A DNA stretch of 64,000 nt, taken from positions 2,542,001-2,606,000 of the forward strand of contig CAWBIU010000001.1 in the NCBI GenBank assembly GCA_963789015.1, written 5' to 3'. The stretch comes from JAOPZW01 sp963789015. Lineage in GTDB: Bacteria; Actinomycetota; Thermoleophilia; Solirubrobacterales; Solirubrobacteraceae. The position numbers and the translations under genes are program-made. Below, piece after piece: positions 62,622-64,000 of this stretch; positions within the stretch are counted from its first letter, which is position 1; the number at the start of each line of letters is the position of its first letter. The notes beneath the pieces were generated by a model. It did no database searches and was not told the origin of the DNA. It saw only the letters and a list, made by a program, of their open reading frames with translations.

Positions 62622-63092
62622 ATGAGCTCAGGCGAAGCCATCACTGCCGAGGGCCTCGACGCCCTCAAGAGCGAGCTCGAGCGACTCGAGGGGGAGGGGC
62701 GCCGCGAGGTGGCCCAGCGCATCTCGTCGGCGCGTGAGCACGGCGATCTCAAGGAGAACGCCGAGTACCACGCCGCCAAGGAGGATCAGGCGCATCTCGA
62801 GACGCGGATCGCGAGGCTCGCCGAGCGCCTGCGCAACGCGCGTGTCGTCGACACGCCGGCCGACGCCAGCGTCGTCTCCTTCGGCTCGACGGTGCACGTC
62901 GTCGACGAGGAGAGCGGCAGCGGCAAGACCTTCACGCTCGTCGGTCCGACCGAGGCCGACCTGCGCACCGGCAAGCTGTCCTCCGAGTCGCCGATGGCCC
63001 AGGCGCTGATGGGCGCTGCGCCGGGCGAGACGATCGAGGTCGTCGCGCCGCGCGGGCGCAAGAAGTGGCGCGTCGAGCGCCTCGGCGCCTGA
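62622..63092 (+). CDS. greA: Transcription elongation factor GreA
   Basis: A 156-residue GreA: N-terminal coiled coil with the tip motif REHGDLKENAEYHAAKEDQ, whose acidic residues reach the RNA polymerase active site to trigger transcript cleavage, and a C-terminal FKBP-like domain (GSTVHVVDEESGSGKTFTLVG, SPMAQALMGAAPGE). Confidence 0.96.
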   Translation: MSSGEAITAEGLDALKSELERLEGEGRREVAQRISSAREHGDLKENAEYHAAKEDQAHLETRIARLAERLRNARVVDTPADASVVSFGSTVHVVDEESGSGKTFTLVGPTEADLRTGKLSSESPMAQALMGAAPGETIEVVAPRGRKKWRVERLGA

Positions 63093-63093
63093 G

Positions 63094-63378
63094 TCAATCC
63101 TCGTCGATCGTGTCCCAGAGCTCGCTCGTCTCCACCGGCGCGTACCAGCGCTCCTGCTCGCCGCCGTCGCGGCCGATGAGGACGACGGCGAACGATCCGG
63201 GCGGGACCTCGTAGAGGTCGCACAGGGCGAGCGCGTCGAGGCGGTCGGCGACGTCGACGACGATGACGTCGCGGCGCTCGGCCGCCGCCGCGTCGAAGGC
63301 GAGCGCGTCGAGCTGCTCACGCCGGCTCGGGTCCGCGGGCGAGGAGAAGACCATCACGCTCCGGGGGTCGCCGGCCAT
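63094..63378 (-). CDS. Small conserved protein, thioredoxin-like fold possible
   Basis: A 94-residue protein: RSVMVFSSPADPSRREQLDAL, RDVIVVDVADRLDALALCDLYEVP, FAVVLIGRDGGEQERWYAPV. The strand-helix pattern and length recall DUF4174-type thioredoxin-like proteins; no CxxC is present. A leaderless -10 lies upstream (63391-63386). Function unknown. Its 3' end is one base from greA. Confidence 0.65.
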   Translation of the reverse strand: MAGDPRSVMVFSSPADPSRREQLDALAFDAAAAERRDVIVVDVADRLDALALCDLYEVPPGSFAVVLIGRDGGEQERWYAPVETSELWDTIDED

Positions 63379-63385
63379 GGGCGCC

Positions 63386-63391
63386 AGCGTA
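63386..63391 (-). promoter_or_regulatory. Leaderless -10 of gene 63378
   Basis: On the minus strand TACGCT ends 7 bases before ATG 63378. Confidence 0.5.
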
Positions 63392-63413
63392 CCCCCGGAA
63401 CGCGCGGATTCGG

Positions 63414-64000
63414 CTACCTGCTCGCCGCGAAGGCGTTCACGATGCCGTCGCCGTAGAACCCGTTGAAGTCGGGCGTCCCGACGCACGTGGCGTCGAGGCC
63501 CTCGCTCGCGGGTTCGGGGTAGACGAACGGCTCGGTCTCCGGGCACGGGACGTTCGTCGCCGTGCGCCGCATGATCTTCTCGACCTTGTCGGGGTCGAGC
63601 GTCAGGCCGCCGTGACGGCGGTCGCGCTTGCCATGCGCCGCGACGATGACCGCGGCCACGCCGGCGGCGTGGGGCGAGGCCATCGACGTGCCCTGGATCC
63701 ACTGGTACAGGGCGCACGTGCCCTGGTAGCAGTCGCGCACCAGCGGGGTGATCCGGGTCGTCCCGTCGGGCCCGGCGTTGACCGGACACGTCGTCTGCCC
63801 GTTCGGGGCGCCGTTGGCGTCGACCTCACCGCACGCCTGCGCCACGTTCAGCGGGTAGGCGTTGAGGATCCGGTTCTGCGGCGCGTTGTACTGCGGCGTT
63901 CCGAAGAACTCGCGGCTGTCGCCGCCCGGCGCCGCGACGGTGATCTGCTCGGTGCCGTAGTTCGAGAAGAACGACTTGCGCGGATACGGCGAGACGGCCT
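63414..64000 (-). CDS. Subtilisin-family (S8) serine protease, C-terminal part
   Basis: The frame is open to the window end; about 195 C-terminal residues are seen. They include SPYPRKSFFSNYGTEQITVAAPGG, the substrate-pocket strand, and GTSMASPHAAGVAA with the catalytic Ser of S8 proteases. The Asp and His of the triad and any signal peptide lie upstream, outside the window. Several Cys (CGEVDANG, TTCPVN, DCYQGTC, VPCPETE, ATCVG) suggest disulfides, consistent with secretion. It has no separate C-terminal domain, ending at FYGDGIVNAFAASR. Confidence 0.9.
   Translation of the reverse strand, partial: AVSPYPRKSFFSNYGTEQITVAAPGGDSREFFGTPQYNAPQNRILNAYPLNVAQACGEVDANGAPNGQTTCPVNAGPDGTTRITPLVRDCYQGTCALYQWIQGTSMASPHAAGVAAVIVAAHGKRDRRHGGLTLDPDKVEKIMRRTATNVPCPETEPFVYPEPASEGLDATCVGTPDFNGFYGDGIVNAFAASR

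Overview
The window is very GC-rich with dense, mostly 4-base-overlapping operons. The gene set is typical of a high-GC actinobacterium: FbiC for F420, a form I CO dehydrogenase cluster, a SigB/F-type sigma factor, an ATP-dependent LigD-type ligase and many leaderless promoters. I infer a soil Thermoleophilia/Solirubrobacterales-like organism (Conexibacter, Baekduia and Patulibacter are plausible relatives). That placement is inference, because no rRNA gene is present. I found no tRNA, rRNA, CRISPR array, insertion sequence or phage genes, and no stretch above 300 bases lacks a gene.

Region 1 (1-8569, plus strand): the 3' end of a 2-oxoacid dehydrogenase E1-beta gene, a LacI-family regulator, an MFS transporter, then a strong promoter with a LacI-type operator driving a DMT transporter, an ACMSD-type amidohydrolase, a CrtI-like FAD oxidoreductase, an alpha/beta hydrolase of the pseudooxynicotine-hydrolase type and a Gfo/Idh/MocA oxidoreductase. 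Region 2 (8494-12623): a redox/two-component pair (response regulator fused to a thioredoxin-reductase-like flavoprotein, plus a cNMP-domain histidine kinase), a UBP zinc finger, an SUI1-like factor and a small repeat protein. Region 3 (12639-24690): a minus-strand operon (NitT/TauT-type ABC transporter, LVIVD-repeat protein, a second copy of the alpha/beta hydrolase, two M24 proteins with eroded metal sites), divergent from a form II (PYRGAGR) molybdenum hydroxylase operon. Near-identical 14-bp LacI-type operators occur at 2922, 15211 and 20496, so regions 1 and 3 look like one regulon for uptake and breakdown of an unidentified, probably N-containing or aromatic, substrate.

Region 4 (24697-33699): a DUF2339 membrane protein divergent from TetR and AraC regulators with three phased operators; ethylmalonyl-CoA mutase with its MeaB chaperone and a 50-residue membrane protein; an MBL hydrolase; a ketopantoate-reductase-like gene; a cupin. 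Region 5 (33717-42858): a LysR regulator and palindrome, then a complete form I CO dehydrogenase cluster (coxM-S-L, XdhC-YHS, MobA-like, coxD, coxE, coxG). Region 6 (42869-64000): housekeeping and mixed genes, including ClpS, PhoD, SigB/F, crotonyl-CoA carboxylase/reductase, CorA, a MarR-regulated DHA2 efflux pump, a DEDD exonuclease-GIY-YIG nuclease, YgfZ, MntR-MntH, Crp, DNA ligase, FbiC, GreA and a truncated subtilisin. CO oxidation supplies electrons, while ccr plus ecm indicate C2 assimilation through the ethylmalonyl-CoA pathway.

Seven genes carry 1-base frameshifts (about ten events, both insertions and deletions) while their reading frames stay otherwise well conserved. This pattern looks like uncorrected sequencing indels rather than gene decay, and the affected entries say so.
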